NCBI GenBank assembly: GCA_004561555.1
Contig: SFVH01000003.1
Coordinates: 5,305-69,304 of the forward strand
Length of the DNA stretch: 64,000 nt
From: a bacterium
GTDB taxonomy: Bacteria; Bacteroidota; Bacteroidia; Bacteroidales; Muribaculaceae
Reading direction: 5' to 3'
Below are positions 44,193 to 53,420 of this stretch, one piece after another; the first letter of the stretch is position 1; each line of letters opens with the position of its first letter. The notes under the pieces are model-generated. The model made no database searches, was not told the DNA's origin, and saw only the letters and a list, made by a program, of their open reading frames with translations. Both the position numbers and the translations under genes were made by a program.

Positions 44193-44965
44193 ACAAAATA
44201 AACCTTCTCTTTGCCAATCGCGGCAACCGCTCTCTTCTATCACTCTATTTTTGTGCCGGATGCCCGGAGCTTGACAGCACCGCTGACACCATTCTCACTC
44301 TGCAACGTCGAGGCATCGATATGATTGAAGTAGGCATACCTTTTTCCGACCCTATGGCAGACGGCGTGGTGATACAAGATGCCGCCACCAAGGCGCTTCG
44401 AAATGGTATGTCACTAAGGCTTCTCTTTTCACAACTCGCATCAATCCAAGATAAAGTAACCATTCCACTGGTACTTATGGGCTATCTCAATCCCATTATG
44501 CATTACGGAATTGAAGATTTTTTTGCCAAATGCAAGGAAACGGGAGTTTCAGGAGTAATCATCCCCGACTTGCCGTTTAAAGACTATCTCGACACTATCA
44601 AGCCTTGTGCCGACCGACACGATATACGCGTCATTATGCTAATCACACCGGAAACCGATGAAGAGCGCATACGCTTTATTGATGAGCATACCGACGGCTT
44701 TATTTACATGGTGTCGTCGGCAGCCACCACCGGTGCACAACAAAGCTTCGATGATGCCAAGCAAGCATATTTCCGACGCATCAATGCAATGAACCTAAAA
44801 AATCCGAGAATGATAGGATTTGGTATCTCCAACAAGCAGACCCTTGAAAGCGCAACCGCTAATGCCGCCGGAGCAATTATCGGCAGTAAATTTGTCAGCC
44901 TTCTTTCCGAGTCGGCCAATGCCGACGAAGCCCTCGACAAACTCTTCTCCGCACTATCCAAATAG
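44189..44965 (+). CDS. trpA: Tryptophan synthase alpha subunit
   Basis: 258 residues. MIEVGIPFSDPMADGVVIQDAATKAL near residue 46 carries the catalytic Glu, VIIPDLPF near 126 the catalytic Asp, and GFGISNKQTLESA near 212 the phosphate site. Splits indole-3-glycerol phosphate to indole for TrpB. Last gene of the operon. Confidence 0.97.
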   Translation: MNKINLLFANRGNRSLLSLYFCAGCPELDSTADTILTLQRRGIDMIEVGIPFSDPMADGVVIQDAATKALRNGMSLRLLFSQLASIQDKVTIPLVLMGYLNPIMHYGIEDFFAKCKETGVSGVIIPDLPFKDYLDTIKPCADRHDIRVIMLITPETDEERIRFIDEHTDGFIYMVSSAATTGAQQSFDDAKQAYFRRINAMNLKNPRMIGFGISNKQTLESATANAAGAIIGSKFVSLLSESANADEALDKLFSALSK

Positions 44966-45043
44966 ACCAAGCGGCGCCATTCTCTATACAGCCTTACTTT
45001 ACGGCATTTCTTCTGCGTCACTTCCTACTCATGGAATCACGAC

Positions 45044-45080
45044 AAAAAGCATACCGTTAACCGACAGATTAACGGTATGC
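45044..45080 (-). terminator. xerD terminator (also faces the end of the trp operon)
   Basis: Perfect 12-bp stem GCATACCGTTAA (45049-45060)/TTAACGGTATGC (45069-45080). The T run lies on the minus strand (five T), so it mainly serves xerD; the plus side lacks one. Confidence 0.8.
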
Positions 45081-45101
45081 CAATTCAAACAATAGCATTA
45101 T

Positions 45102-46019
45102 TCATCTCATTAGTTTTGAGCGAGGGTGGCAATTCACCACTTCGCGACGCAAATATGAGCAATCGATATGCACATATATTTCGGTGGTGGAAATGCTTTC
45201 ATGGCCCAATAGTTGCTGAATGGCTCTGATATTGGCACCGCCTTCAAGCATATGTGTGGCAAAAGAATGTCGTAGAGAGTGGGGGCTAATATTCTTGTGG
45301 ATGCCACACTGTTCACAAAGGTCTTTAACAATATAGAATATCATCACCCTCGACATCCCGGAGCCTCTACGATTGAGGAAGAGAATGTCTTCGGCATCGC
45401 TCTTGACATTCACATCTCCTCTGACAGCCAGATAGTCGCGTATGAGGGTAATAGCCGTCTCGGAGATAGGCACCAATCGCTGTTTGCTTCCTTTACCCTC
45501 TACCATAATATACTCTTCTTGAAGGAAAAGATTAGAGATGCGGAGACTCACCACCTCCGACACCCGCAGACCACAGCTATACATCACTTCCACAATTGCG
45601 CGGTTGCGACATCCCTCATAAGTGGAAACATCGATAGCCGCTTCCATAGCATCAATTTCTTCGACGGTGAGAATATCAGGAAAATGCTTCCCCAACTTTG
45701 GCATTTTCAATAATGCTGCCGGATTGTCTTTCACCTTGCCTGTAATTTTCAAGAACGAAAAAAATGAGCGAATACCCGAAATGATACGGGCTTGAGTGCG
45801 AGCACTTATACCCAAATCGTAGAGTGTGGCGAGAAACTCATGTAGGTCGGCTTCTTCTATCTCTTCCGGACACCTATGACGGTCGGCAATGTATTTCAAC
45901 AACTTCAGAATATCGTCATTATAAGCCTCTACAGTATTGGCTGAGAGCCCTTTCTCCATCGAAAGCCATGCGTCAAACATCGCTATCAATTTCTCATAAT
46001 TTTCGTTTTCAGAAGCCAT
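45102..46019 (-). CDS. xerD: Site-specific tyrosine recombinase XerD-like
   Basis: 305 residues. N-terminal SAM-like core-binding domain (ENYEKLIAMFDAWLSMEKGLSANTVEAY) and C-terminal catalytic domain with Arg in YSCGLRVSEV near residue 155, HSLRHSFATHMLEGG near 247, GHESISTTEIYVHID near 275 including the nucleophile Tyr. All RHRHY residues are visible. It resolves chromosome dimers with XerC at dif. Single gene with its own terminator, not part of a mobile element. Confidence 0.95.
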   Translation of the reverse strand: MASENENYEKLIAMFDAWLSMEKGLSANTVEAYNDDILKLLKYIADRHRCPEEIEEADLHEFLATLYDLGISARTQARIISGIRSFFSFLKITGKVKDNPAALLKMPKLGKHFPDILTVEEIDAMEAAIDVSTYEGCRNRAIVEVMYSCGLRVSEVVSLRISNLFLQEEYIMVEGKGSKQRLVPISETAITLIRDYLAVRGDVNVKSDAEDILFLNRRGSGMSRVMIFYIVKDLCEQCGIHKNISPHSLRHSFATHMLEGGANIRAIQQLLGHESISTTEIYVHIDCSYLRREVVNCHPRSKLMR

Positions 46020-46046
46020 ATTGCCAATGTTTCGGATAGAATTTAT

Positions 46047-46062
46047 TACTTTTGCAAAGATA
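46047..46062. promoter_or_regulatory. Abutting head-to-head -7 boxes of aroQ and xerD
   Basis: TACTTTTG on the plus strand (46047-46054) is followed at once by CAAAGATA (46055-46062), which is TATCTTTG on the minus strand. Each promoter would start RNA inside or just past the other's -7 box. The -33 boxes are weak for both. Confidence 0.45.
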
Positions 46063-46096
46063 ACACTAACAACAAAAATTACGAAATCCGAAAGTG

Positions 46097-46519
46097 ATGA
46101 AAATACTTATTATCAACGGTCCGAACCTCAACTTGTTGGGGATACGAGAGAAGTCTATTTATGGCGACCAATCGTTTGACGATTATTTTAAAGCACTTCA
46201 AGAAGCTTATCCCGAAATAGAATTGCAATATTTTCAGAGCAATCATGAGGGTGCTCTAATCGACGAAATCCACGACAAAGGATTTACCGTGGACGGAATA
46301 GTGCTTAATGCCGGAGCCTACACACATACATCAATAGCTCTTGGCGATGCCATCCGTGCCGTGAAGTCTCCTGTGATAGAAGTGCATATCTCAAATGTTC
46401 ATACACGCGAAGAATATCGTCACCACTCAATGATTTCAGCGGCTTGTCGCGGAGTGATTGCCGGATTCGGTATGGATAGCTATCGCCTTGCCATAGAAGC
46501 TCTAATCAATAAGAAATAA
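46097..46519 (+). CDS. aroQ: 3-Dehydroquinate dehydratase, type II
   Basis: 140 residues from ATG 46097 (a GTG lies one codon earlier). IINGPNLNLLGIREKSIYG with the catalytic Tyr, FQSNHEGALIDEIH, LNAGAYTHTSIALGDAI and VHISNVHTREEYRHHSMIS are the complete type II dehydroquinase motif set. Third step of the shikimate pathway, which feeds the trp operon a kilobase away. Confidence 0.96.
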   Translation: MKILIINGPNLNLLGIREKSIYGDQSFDDYFKALQEAYPEIELQYFQSNHEGALIDEIHDKGFTVDGIVLNAGAYTHTSIALGDAIRAVKSPVIEVHISNVHTREEYRHHSMISAACRGVIAGFGMDSYRLAIEALINKK

Positions 46520-46525
46520 AGGCTG

Positions 46526-47167
46526 ATGACTGAACAACTGGAAGATTACATTCTTGCGCATATCGACAAAGAAGGCGACGTGTTGCGCCTCGTGAATCGC
46601 GACACCCACGTATATAACCTTCGTCCGCGTATGTGCTCCGGACATCTGCAAGGCAAATTGCTCAAGATGTTTGTCAGAATGATAAAGCCTCGCCGTGTAC
46701 TTGAGCTCGGCACATTCACCGGCTATTCCGCTCTTGCTATGGCAGAAGGACTTGCTGAAGACGCAGAGCTACACACGGTGGAAATCGACGACGAACTCGA
46801 AGACTTTATTTGCGAGCATTTTGAAGCCTCTCCCCGACGTGAACAAATACATCTCCACATCGGAGATGCTGCAATGGTGGTGCCTCAACTTGGCGGACAA
46901 TTCGACCTTGTATTTATCGATGCAAACAAGCGAAACTACTGCGACTATTATCACCTGGTGATGCCTTTAGTGCCTGTCGGGGGATTCATAATAGCCGACA
47001 ATACCCTTTGGGATGGAAAAGTGGCAAACCTACCACAAAAAATCGACTCACAAACCGCCGGCATATTGGCTTTTAACGACCTGGTGGCTAACGATGATAG
47101 AGTGGAGAAAGTTATTATCCCTATTCGCGATGGGCTGACGGTAATTCACAAGATTAAAAATTCATAA
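46526..47167 (+). CDS. O-methyltransferase (class I SAM-dependent, COMT-like)
   Basis: 213 residues. SAM-binding motif I VLELGTFTGYSALAMAEGL near residue 56, metal-binding Asp in LVFIDANKRNYCDYY near 128 and ADNTLWDGKV near 158, as in Methyltransf_3 catechol O-methyltransferase-like proteins (TrmR/YrrM relatives). In Bacillus a relative modifies tRNA uridine; the role here is unknown. It follows aroQ by 6 nt and is probably co-transcribed. Confidence 0.87.
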   Translation: MTEQLEDYILAHIDKEGDVLRLVNRDTHVYNLRPRMCSGHLQGKLLKMFVRMIKPRRVLELGTFTGYSALAMAEGLAEDAELHTVEIDDELEDFICEHFEASPRREQIHLHIGDAAMVVPQLGGQFDLVFIDANKRNYCDYYHLVMPLVPVGGFIIADNTLWDGKVANLPQKIDSQTAGILAFNDLVANDDRVEKVIIPIRDGLTVIHKIKNS

Positions 47168-47233
47168 TTATTACTATATTAGAGTTAAATATTGTGAATT
47201 TAATCAAACCGTTAATCAACGCAAAGAAGTATG

Positions 47234-47265
47234 TTTGCGAGATTGAGAAAAAATAAGTATATTTG
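47234..47265 (+). promoter_or_regulatory. rimP-nusA-infB promoter
   Basis: TTTG (47234-47237), 20 nt, TATATTTG (47258-47265). The RNA would begin near 47272, directly at a hairpin. Confidence 0.7.
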
Positions 47266-47273
47266 CACTTGGA

Positions 47274-47308
47274 AATGGGGAAGGCGGTAAGTCTTCTCCA
47301 TTATTTTT
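47274..47308 (+). terminator. Hairpin with T run in the rimP leader
   Basis: AATGGGGAAG (47274-47283) pairs with CTTCTCCATT (47293-47302), one G-U, followed by ATTTTT. It is the first thing in the transcript, 25 nt before rimP; it may be an attenuator or a 5' stabilising stem. Confidence 0.5.
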
Positions 47309-47332
47309 AATCATATCTCAAAACATAACTAT

Positions 47333-47797
47333 ATGATTGACAAAATGCTGCTGGAGCAAGTGCTCACAAAGGGGATGGAAGGTACAGACCTCTTTATAGT
47401 AGACGTCACAATCGGTAAAGACAACAATATCGTTGTGGAAATCGACAGCGACACAAGCGTTGATATCGACGAATGTGTACGCCTCACACGATTGGTGGAG
47501 AGCCACTTTGACCGCGACAAGGAAGATTACGACCTGGAGATAGGTTCTGCCGGATTGACATCGCCGCTGAAAGTGGAGCGACAATATCACAAAAATATCG
47601 GCAACGAGGTGGAAGTGCTCACTGCCGATGGACGCAAGCTCAAAGGAGTGCTTAAAGCGGTAGATAGCGAAGGCTTCGTGCTCACCACAGAACAGAAAGT
47701 GAAAAAAGAAGGACAGAAGCGGCCGGTGGTGGAAGCCGTCGACTCTACATTTAGATATGAAGAAATAAAATATACAAAATATATAATACAGTTTTAG
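47333..47797 (+). CDS. rimP: Ribosome maturation factor RimP
   Basis: 154 residues. FIVDVTIGKDNNIVVEIDSDTSVDIDECVRLTRLVE near residue 20 and YDLEIGSAGLTSPLKVERQYHKNIG near 66 are the RimP core, followed by the C-terminal SH3-like barrel. It helps 30S assembly. First gene of the rimP-nusA-infB operon, an order conserved widely in bacteria. Confidence 0.95.
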   Translation: MIDKMLLEQVLTKGMEGTDLFIVDVTIGKDNNIVVEIDSDTSVDIDECVRLTRLVESHFDRDKEDYDLEIGSAGLTSPLKVERQYHKNIGNEVEVLTADGRKLKGVLKAVDSEGFVLTTEQKVKKEGQKRPVVEAVDSTFRYEEIKYTKYIIQF

Positions 47798-47808
47798 TAC
47801 AACTCACT

Positions 47809-49056
47809 ATGGCAAAAAAAGAAGAAACCATAAGCATGGTTGACAGCTTTGCAGAATTTAAAGAGCTGAAGAATATAGACAAGACCACAATGATTAGCGT
47901 GCTTGAGGAGTCGTTTCGCAACGTGCTCGCCAAGATGTTCGGGTCCGACGAGAATTTCGTCGTAATCATGAATCCGGACAAGGGTGATTGCGAAATCTAT
48001 CAAAACCTCGCAGTGGTGGAAGACGGTGCAGTGGAAAATCCCAGTATGCAAATTGGGCTCACCGAAGCTCGCGCTATTGACCCCGAATGTGAAATTGGAG
48101 AAGAGGTGACCAAAGAAATTGTATTTGCCAAATTCGGTCGTCGCGCCATTCTCACACTCCGCCAAACTCTTGCCTCAAAGATTCTTGATCTTCAGAAAGA
48201 TGCTTTGTACACCAAATTTAAGGCATTGGAAGGCGAAATAGTTTCCGGAGAAGTATATCAGATATGGAAACGCGAAGTGCTTGTGCTCGATGAAGACCAT
48301 AATGAGCTGATACTACCCAAAGAAGAGCAAATACCGAGCGACCACTATCGCAAGGGCGAAACAGTGAGAGCGGTGGTTAAGGAAGTGCTCAACACCAACA
48401 ACAATCCGAAGATTATCATCTCTCGTACCAGCCCGGAATTTCTCCGTCGTCTCTTTGAAATCGAAGTGCCGGAAATCCACGATGGCTTGATTCTTCTCAA
48501 AGGTATCGCTCGCATCCCCGGCGAGCGTGCGAAAATTGCTGTAGAGTCATACGACGACCGTATTGACCCGGTAGGAGCATGTGTGGGTGTTAAAGGCTCA
48601 CGCATCCATGGTATCGTACGCGAATTGCGCAACGAAAACATCGACGTAATCAACTACACCTCCAATCCTGAGCTTTACATCCGTCGTGCACTCAGCCCGG
48701 CAAAGGTGTCGAGCATCCGCATCAACGAAGAAGAGAAATGTGCCGAAGTAATGCTCCATCCGGAGGAAGTATCATTGGCAATAGGTAAAGGGGGGTTAAA
48801 CATCAAGCTTGCCACAATGCTCACCGGCTACCAAATCGACGTATATCGCTACACTGAAGACAGCGACGACATCTACCTCGACGAGTTTAGCGACGAAATC
48901 GACGGATGGGTAATTACCGCCTTGAAGGGCATTGGTTGTACCACCGCAAAAGCAGTGCTCAACATGCCACGTCAGCAAATCATCGACAAAGCCGACCTCG
49001 AGGAAGACACTGTCGACCAAGTGCTTGAAATCCTCCGCTCTGAATTTGAGGACTAA
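47809..49056 (+). CDS. nusA: Transcription termination/antitermination factor NusA
   Basis: 415 residues. N-terminal RNA-polymerase-binding domain (about 1-130), S1 domain (GEIVSGEVYQIWKREVLVL near 145), then KH1-KH2 (GACVGVKGSRIHGIVRELRNENIDVINY near 260; IGKGGLNIKLATMLTGYQID near 325) and a short C-terminal helical part. It lacks the two acidic repeats of the E. coli protein, as usual outside Proteobacteria. 11 nt after rimP. Confidence 0.96.
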   Translation: MAKKEETISMVDSFAEFKELKNIDKTTMISVLEESFRNVLAKMFGSDENFVVIMNPDKGDCEIYQNLAVVEDGAVENPSMQIGLTEARAIDPECEIGEEVTKEIVFAKFGRRAILTLRQTLASKILDLQKDALYTKFKALEGEIVSGEVYQIWKREVLVLDEDHNELILPKEEQIPSDHYRKGETVRAVVKEVLNTNNNPKIIISRTSPEFLRRLFEIEVPEIHDGLILLKGIARIPGERAKIAVESYDDRIDPVGACVGVKGSRIHGIVRELRNENIDVINYTSNPELYIRRALSPAKVSSIRINEEEKCAEVMLHPEEVSLAIGKGGLNIKLATMLTGYQIDVYRYTEDSDDIYLDEFSDEIDGWVITALKGIGCTTAKAVLNMPRQQIIDKADLEEDTVDQVLEILRSEFED

Positions 49057-49085
49057 ACAATTAAGAAAACGACTTAACTTACAAT

Positions 49086-51851
49086 ATGGCAATAAAAATT
49101 AGTAAAGTAGCAAACGACCTTAATGTGGGAATTCCGACGCTGGTGGAATTTCTGCAAAAGAAGGGTCAAGAGGTGGGCGATGCGTCAAACCTCAATATGA
49201 GGATTAGCGACGAGCAATATGAGATGCTGGTCAGCGCATTTAAAAACGACAAAGACCTTAAATCGAAGTCGGAACGCTATGCCTCTGAGCGACAAAAAGA
49301 AAAAGAGAAAGAAAAGGAGAAGTCGAAAGCCGAAGCAAAAAAGGCTGAGCCTATTAAGACTGCGACCGAAACTATCAATAAGCCGAAAATTATTGGTAAG
49401 ATAGATTTGGACCGCCACAACAATCCTATAAGCAAACCGACAGAAGCTCCCAAACCGGCAGTCGTAAAACCGGTGGAAGCTCCCAAACCGGCAGTTGTAA
49501 AACCGGCGGAAGCTCCCAAGCCTGTTGAAGAAAAGAATACTGTTGAAATATCGGCTGAGAAACAGGCTGAGAAACAGGCTGAGAAACAGAAACCTGCTCA
49601 GGAACCTCAGAAGCCCACACAACAGGTGGTCGACTCCGAAACCAACGAGATAAAGACAGTGGTACAAAACATCTCCGGTCCGAAGATTGTGGGCAAGATT
49701 AATCTCGATGACCTCAACCAGCAGACGCGTCCAAAGAAAAAGACCAAAGAGGAAAAGCGCAAGGAACGCATCGCTAAGGAGAAACAAGCCGATGTGGAAA
49801 AACGCAAACGCAAACGCATTGGCAAGGAGAAAGTGGACATCGAAAATTCAAGTCAGCAAGTGGGCAACACTCCTAAAAAAGATAAACCCAACAAAAATAA
49901 AAATGCTGATAAGCCTTCCGCAAAGGTTAAACGTCATATCAAGCCGGAAGTGAGCGAAGAAGATGTGCAAAAACAAGTGAAAGAAACTCTTGCTCGACTC
50001 ACCAATAAGCCTCAAAAGAAGAGTGCAAAATGGCGTAAAGAAAAACGCGAAGCCTTTGAAGAGCGCGAACGCGAAGAGGCAGCTCTTGAAGCTAAAGAGA
50101 GCAAAATACTTCGTATCACTGAGTTTGTTACCGCCAACGACTTGGCATTAATGATGGACGTACCGGTAAACAAGGTTATTGCCACTTGTATGAATATCGG
50201 CGTAATGGTGTCTATCAACCAGCGATTAGATGCCGAGACCATCAATATCGTTGCCGAAGAATTTGGTTTCAAGACAGAATATGTAAGTGCCGAAGTGTCG
50301 GAAGCTATCACCGAAGAAGTAGATACGGAAGAAGACCTCTTGCCGCGCCCACCTATTGTCACCGTGATGGGTCACGTAGACCATGGTAAGACGTCATTGC
50401 TCGACTACATCCGTAATGCCAACGTGATTGCCGGAGAAGCCGGAGGTATCACTCAGCACATCGGTGCATATAACGTGAAGCTTGACGATGGCCGTCGCAT
50501 CACATTCCTCGATACTCCGGGTCACGAAGCGTTTACCGCTATGCGTGCTCGCGGTGCAAAAGTCACCGACATTGCCATCATCATTGTTGCTGCCGACGAC
50601 AATGTGATGCCCCAAACAGTGGAAGCTATCAACCACGCATCAGCAGCTGGAGTACCTATTGTGTTTGCGATCAACAAGATAGACAAGCCCAATGCCAATG
50701 TAGACAAAATCAAAGAGGAATTGGCAAACATGAATTATCTCGTGGAAGATTGGGGTGGCAAATATCAATCGCAAGAAATTTCTGCTAAGAAGGGTACCGG
50801 CGTAGAAGAACTTCTCGAGAAAGTGCTCCTTGAAGCTGAAATGCTTGACCTCAAGGCAAACCCCAATCGCAATGCTACCGGCTCTATTATCGAGTCGTCG
50901 CTTGACAAAGGTCGCGGATATGTGGCTACGGTGCTCGTGTCTAACGGCACACTTCGCGTGGGCGACATTATGGTGGCAGGCACCAGTTATGGCAAAATCC
51001 GTGCAATGTTCAACGAGCGCAACCAACGCATCGAAAAAGCCGGACCGGCAGCACCGGCATTAGTATTGGGATTGAACGGTGCTCCTACCGCAGGCGACAC
51101 CTTCAACATCCTCTCCACCGACCGCGAAGCACGCGAGATAGCCAATCGTCGCGAACAGCTTCAACGCGAACTCAAGGAACGCACTCGTCGCATGCCGGGT
51201 CTCGACGACATTGCACGTCGCCGTGCCTTGGGCGAATTCCATGAGCTTAACCTCATCGTCAAGGGTGACGTGGACGGCTCTATAGAAGCATTGAGCGACT
51301 CTCTCATCAAACTCTCCACCCCCGAGGTTCAAGTAAATGTTATCCACAAAGCTGTGGGAGCAATTTCGGAGAGCGATGTCACTCTTGCCGCCGCTTCCGA
51401 TGCCGTAATCATCGGCTTCCAAGTGCGTCCGTCGGTAGCTGCCCGCAGATTAGCCGAAAACGATGGTGTGGATATCCGTCTATATTCAATCATCTACGAT
51501 GCCATCGAAGAGGTGAAAGATGCAATGGCGGGTATGTTGTCGCCGGAAGTGAAAGAAGAAGTGACCGGCACTGCCGAAGTGCTTCAGACCTACAAGATTT
51601 CTCGTGTAGGCACTATTGCCGGATGTATGGTGCGCGAAGGCAAGATTAAGCGCACAAGTAAGGTGCGACTCATCCGCGACGGCATCGTCATCTACACCGG
51701 CGAGCTTGGCTCATTGAAGCGCTTCAAAGACGATGTGAAAGAAGTTTCTTCGGGCTATGATTGCGGTCTTAATATCGCTAACTACAACGACATTAAGGAA
51801 GGCGACATGGTTGAGGCTTACGAAGAGGTGGAAGTATCCAAAACTCTCTAA
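49086..51851 (+). CDS. infB: Translation initiation factor IF-2
   Basis: 921 residues. N-terminal IF2N domain, then a long low-complexity Lys/Pro/Glu region (about 60-300) with tandem 11-residue repeats ([11 protein letters not shown]) and EKQA repeats, then a second IF2N-like domain, then the GTPase: [14 protein letters not shown] near residue 428, DTPGHEAF near 477 and NKIDKP near 531. Domains II, III and IV follow to the C-terminus. It positions initiator tRNA on the 30S subunit. The stop shares a base with the folK start. Confidence 0.97.
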   Translation: MAIKISKVANDLNVGIPTLVEFLQKKGQEVGDASNLNMRISDEQYEMLVSAFKNDKDLKSKSERYASERQKEKEKEKEKSKAEAKKAEPIKTATETINKPKIIGKIDLDRHNNPISKPTEAPKPAVVKPVEAPKPAVVKPAEAPKPVEEKNTVEISAEKQAEKQAEKQKPAQEPQKPTQQVVDSETNEIKTVVQNISGPKIVGKINLDDLNQQTRPKKKTKEEKRKERIAKEKQADVEKRKRKRIGKEKVDIENSSQQVGNTPKKDKPNKNKNADKPSAKVKRHIKPEVSEEDVQKQVKETLARLTNKPQKKSAKWRKEKREAFEEREREEAALEAKESKILRITEFVTANDLALMMDVPVNKVIATCMNIGVMVSINQRLDAETINIVAEEFGFKTEYVSAEVSEAITEEVDTEEDLLPRPPIVTVMGHVDHGKTSLLDYIRNANVIAGEAGGITQHIGAYNVKLDDGRRITFLDTPGHEAFTAMRARGAKVTDIAIIIVAADDNVMPQTVEAINHASAAGVPIVFAINKIDKPNANVDKIKEELANMNYLVEDWGGKYQSQEISAKKGTGVEELLEKVLLEAEMLDLKANPNRNATGSIIESSLDKGRGYVATVLVSNGTLRVGDIMVAGTSYGKIRAMFNERNQRIEKAGPAAPALVLGLNGAPTAGDTFNILSTDREAREIANRREQLQRELKERTRRMPGLDDIARRRALGEFHELNLIVKGDVDGSIEALSDSLIKLSTPEVQVNVIHKAVGAISESDVTLAAASDAVIIGFQVRPSVAARRLAENDGVDIRLYSIIYDAIEEVKDAMAGMLSPEVKEEVTGTAEVLQTYKISRVGTIAGCMVREGKIKRTSKVRLIRDGIVIYTGELGSLKRFKDDVKEVSSGYDCGLNIANYNDIKEGDMVEAYEEVEVSKTL
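49443..49589. repeat. Tandem repeats within infB
   Basis: A 33-nt unit occurs about 2.3 times from 49443 (period exact at 49443, 49476, 49509). A separate 12-nt unit GCTGAGAAACAG occurs three times at 49554-49589. Both keep the reading frame and lie in the disordered N-terminal linker, so copy number can change without a frameshift. Confidence 0.85.
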
Positions 51852-52351
51852 TGCCTCGCATCGGCTTAAACATAGGGTCTAATCTCGGCAATCGTCTGCA
51901 GATAATTACCGATGCTGCCGAAAGAATTGCCCAACTACTGAATAGTGAGGTGCGGCTCTCGCATCCTTACGAATCAAAAGCTTGGGGTTATCAATCAGAT
52001 AACCCCTTTCTTAATGTAGCTATAGAAACAGAAACAGAGATACCGGCAGAAGAGCTGCTGAAGGTGCTACGCTCTATCGAAATAGCTCTCGGCAGCGGAG
52101 AGCATCGCAATGCCGACGGCAGTTATGCCGACCGCTTAGTGGATATCGACATCATATATTATGGAGATAGCATCATAAGTAGCGATACCCTTGTCACTCC
52201 TCATCCGAGAATGGAGCAACGGGAGTTTGTATTGGTGCCGCTATGTGAGTTGTCACCACAATGGAAACACCCTATAAGTGGACTCACAGCAGAGGAAATG
52301 CTCAAAAATTTGCAAAATGCGCCAAAGCGAACAACAATTATCCCGGTTTAG
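51851..52351 (+). CDS. folK: 2-Amino-4-hydroxy-6-hydroxymethyldihydropteridine pyrophosphokinase
   Basis: 166 residues. LNIGSNLGNRLQIITDA at the N-terminus, the double-Asp metal site RLVDIDIIYYGD near residue 95, and TPHPRMEQREFVLVPLCE near 115 are the HPPK signature. It transfers pyrophosphate from ATP to the pterin in folate synthesis. Overlaps the infB stop by one base (TAATG), so it is coupled to the translation-factor operon. Confidence 0.95.
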   Translation: MPRIGLNIGSNLGNRLQIITDAAERIAQLLNSEVRLSHPYESKAWGYQSDNPFLNVAIETETEIPAEELLKVLRSIEIALGSGEHRNADGSYADRLVDIDIIYYGDSIISSDTLVTPHPRMEQREFVLVPLCELSPQWKHPISGLTAEEMLKNLQNAPKRTTIIPV

Positions 52352-52424
52352 ACATTATTTAAGATGATGACGGTTGAGGAGTAATGAAATTTATTGTAAC
52401 TTCACGACCGAAAATAAGCGAAGA

Positions 52425-53408
52425 ATGAAGATTTCTACAATCGACCTTGGAGAGCAACCGGTGCTTCTTGCTCCGATGGAAGATGTCACCGACCCATCAT
52501 TCCGCCTTATCTGCAAAGAGCAGGGAGCGGATATGGTCTACACAGAGTTTGTGTCGAGCGATGCCCTTGTGCGTAACATCAATAGCACTACCCGCAAGCT
52601 ACACACAAATGCCGCAGAGCGTCCGGTGGCAATACAAATCTACGGCAAGGAAGTGGAGCCGATGGTGGAAGCCGCCAAAATTGCCGAGGCTGCCGGTCCC
52701 GATGTGATTGACATCAATTTCGGATGCCCGGTGAAAAAGGTTGCTTCAAAAGGTGCCGGCGCAGGGATGCTCCGCAATGTTCCACTGATGCTTGAAATCA
52801 CTCGTGCTGTAGTCAATGCCGTGCGTCTTCCGGTAACGGTGAAAACAAGGTTAGGATGGGATTGTGAAAACAAAATTATCACCACTCTCGCCGAACAGCT
52901 TCAAGATTGTGGCATTAAAGCACTAACCATCCATGGTCGTACACGTAGCCAGATGTATACCGGCGATGCCGATTGGTCGTTGATAGCAGAGGTAAAGCGA
53001 AATCCTCGCATTAATATCCCTATCATCGGCAATGGCGACGTTACCACCCCGGAAAGACTGAAAGAATGTTTTGAGCTTTATGGCGTGGATGCCGTGATGG
53101 TGGGAAGAGCTTCGATAGGTGCTCCATGGATATTCCGCGAAATGAAGCATTATCTCACCTATGGCGATAAACCTTTTATCAGCAATGCCGAAAAAATGGC
53201 GTTGCTCCGGCGACAGATTGCCGAAAGCATTGCAAATATTGATGAATATCGAGGCATCCTTCACATCCGACGTCACCTTGCTGCTTCGCCTTTATTTAAA
53301 GGCATCCCTAACTTCCGCGACACTCGCATTGCTATGCTTCAAGCAAAGACTCGAAGCGAGCTCGAAGACATTTTAAATATGATTGAAGATAAATATTTAA
53401 CTATATAG
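52425..53408 (+). CDS. dusB: tRNA-dihydrouridine synthase (DusB-like)
   Basis: 327 residues from ATG 52425 (MKISTIDLGEQPVLLAPMEDVTD). FMN-binding TIM barrel: APMEDVTDPSFRLICKEQGAD near residue 15, catalytic Cys in DINFGCPVKKVASKGAGAGML near 95, and TIHGRTRSQMYTGDADW near 165, followed by a C-terminal helical tRNA-binding domain. Reduces uridines in the tRNA D-loop. About 73 nt after folK. Confidence 0.93.
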   Translation: MKISTIDLGEQPVLLAPMEDVTDPSFRLICKEQGADMVYTEFVSSDALVRNINSTTRKLHTNAAERPVAIQIYGKEVEPMVEAAKIAEAAGPDVIDINFGCPVKKVASKGAGAGMLRNVPLMLEITRAVVNAVRLPVTVKTRLGWDCENKIITTLAEQLQDCGIKALTIHGRTRSQMYTGDADWSLIAEVKRNPRINIPIIGNGDVTTPERLKECFELYGVDAVMVGRASIGAPWIFREMKHYLTYGDKPFISNAEKMALLRRQIAESIANIDEYRGILHIRRHLAASPLFKGIPNFRDTRIAMLQAKTRSELEDILNMIEDKYLTI

Positions 53409-53420
53409 ATAATCGAAAAG

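Noticed and set aside
45102..46019. xerD as an integrase of a mobile element
   Set aside because: No attachment-site repeats, no accessory genes, and the sequence is that of a housekeeping XerC/D protein.
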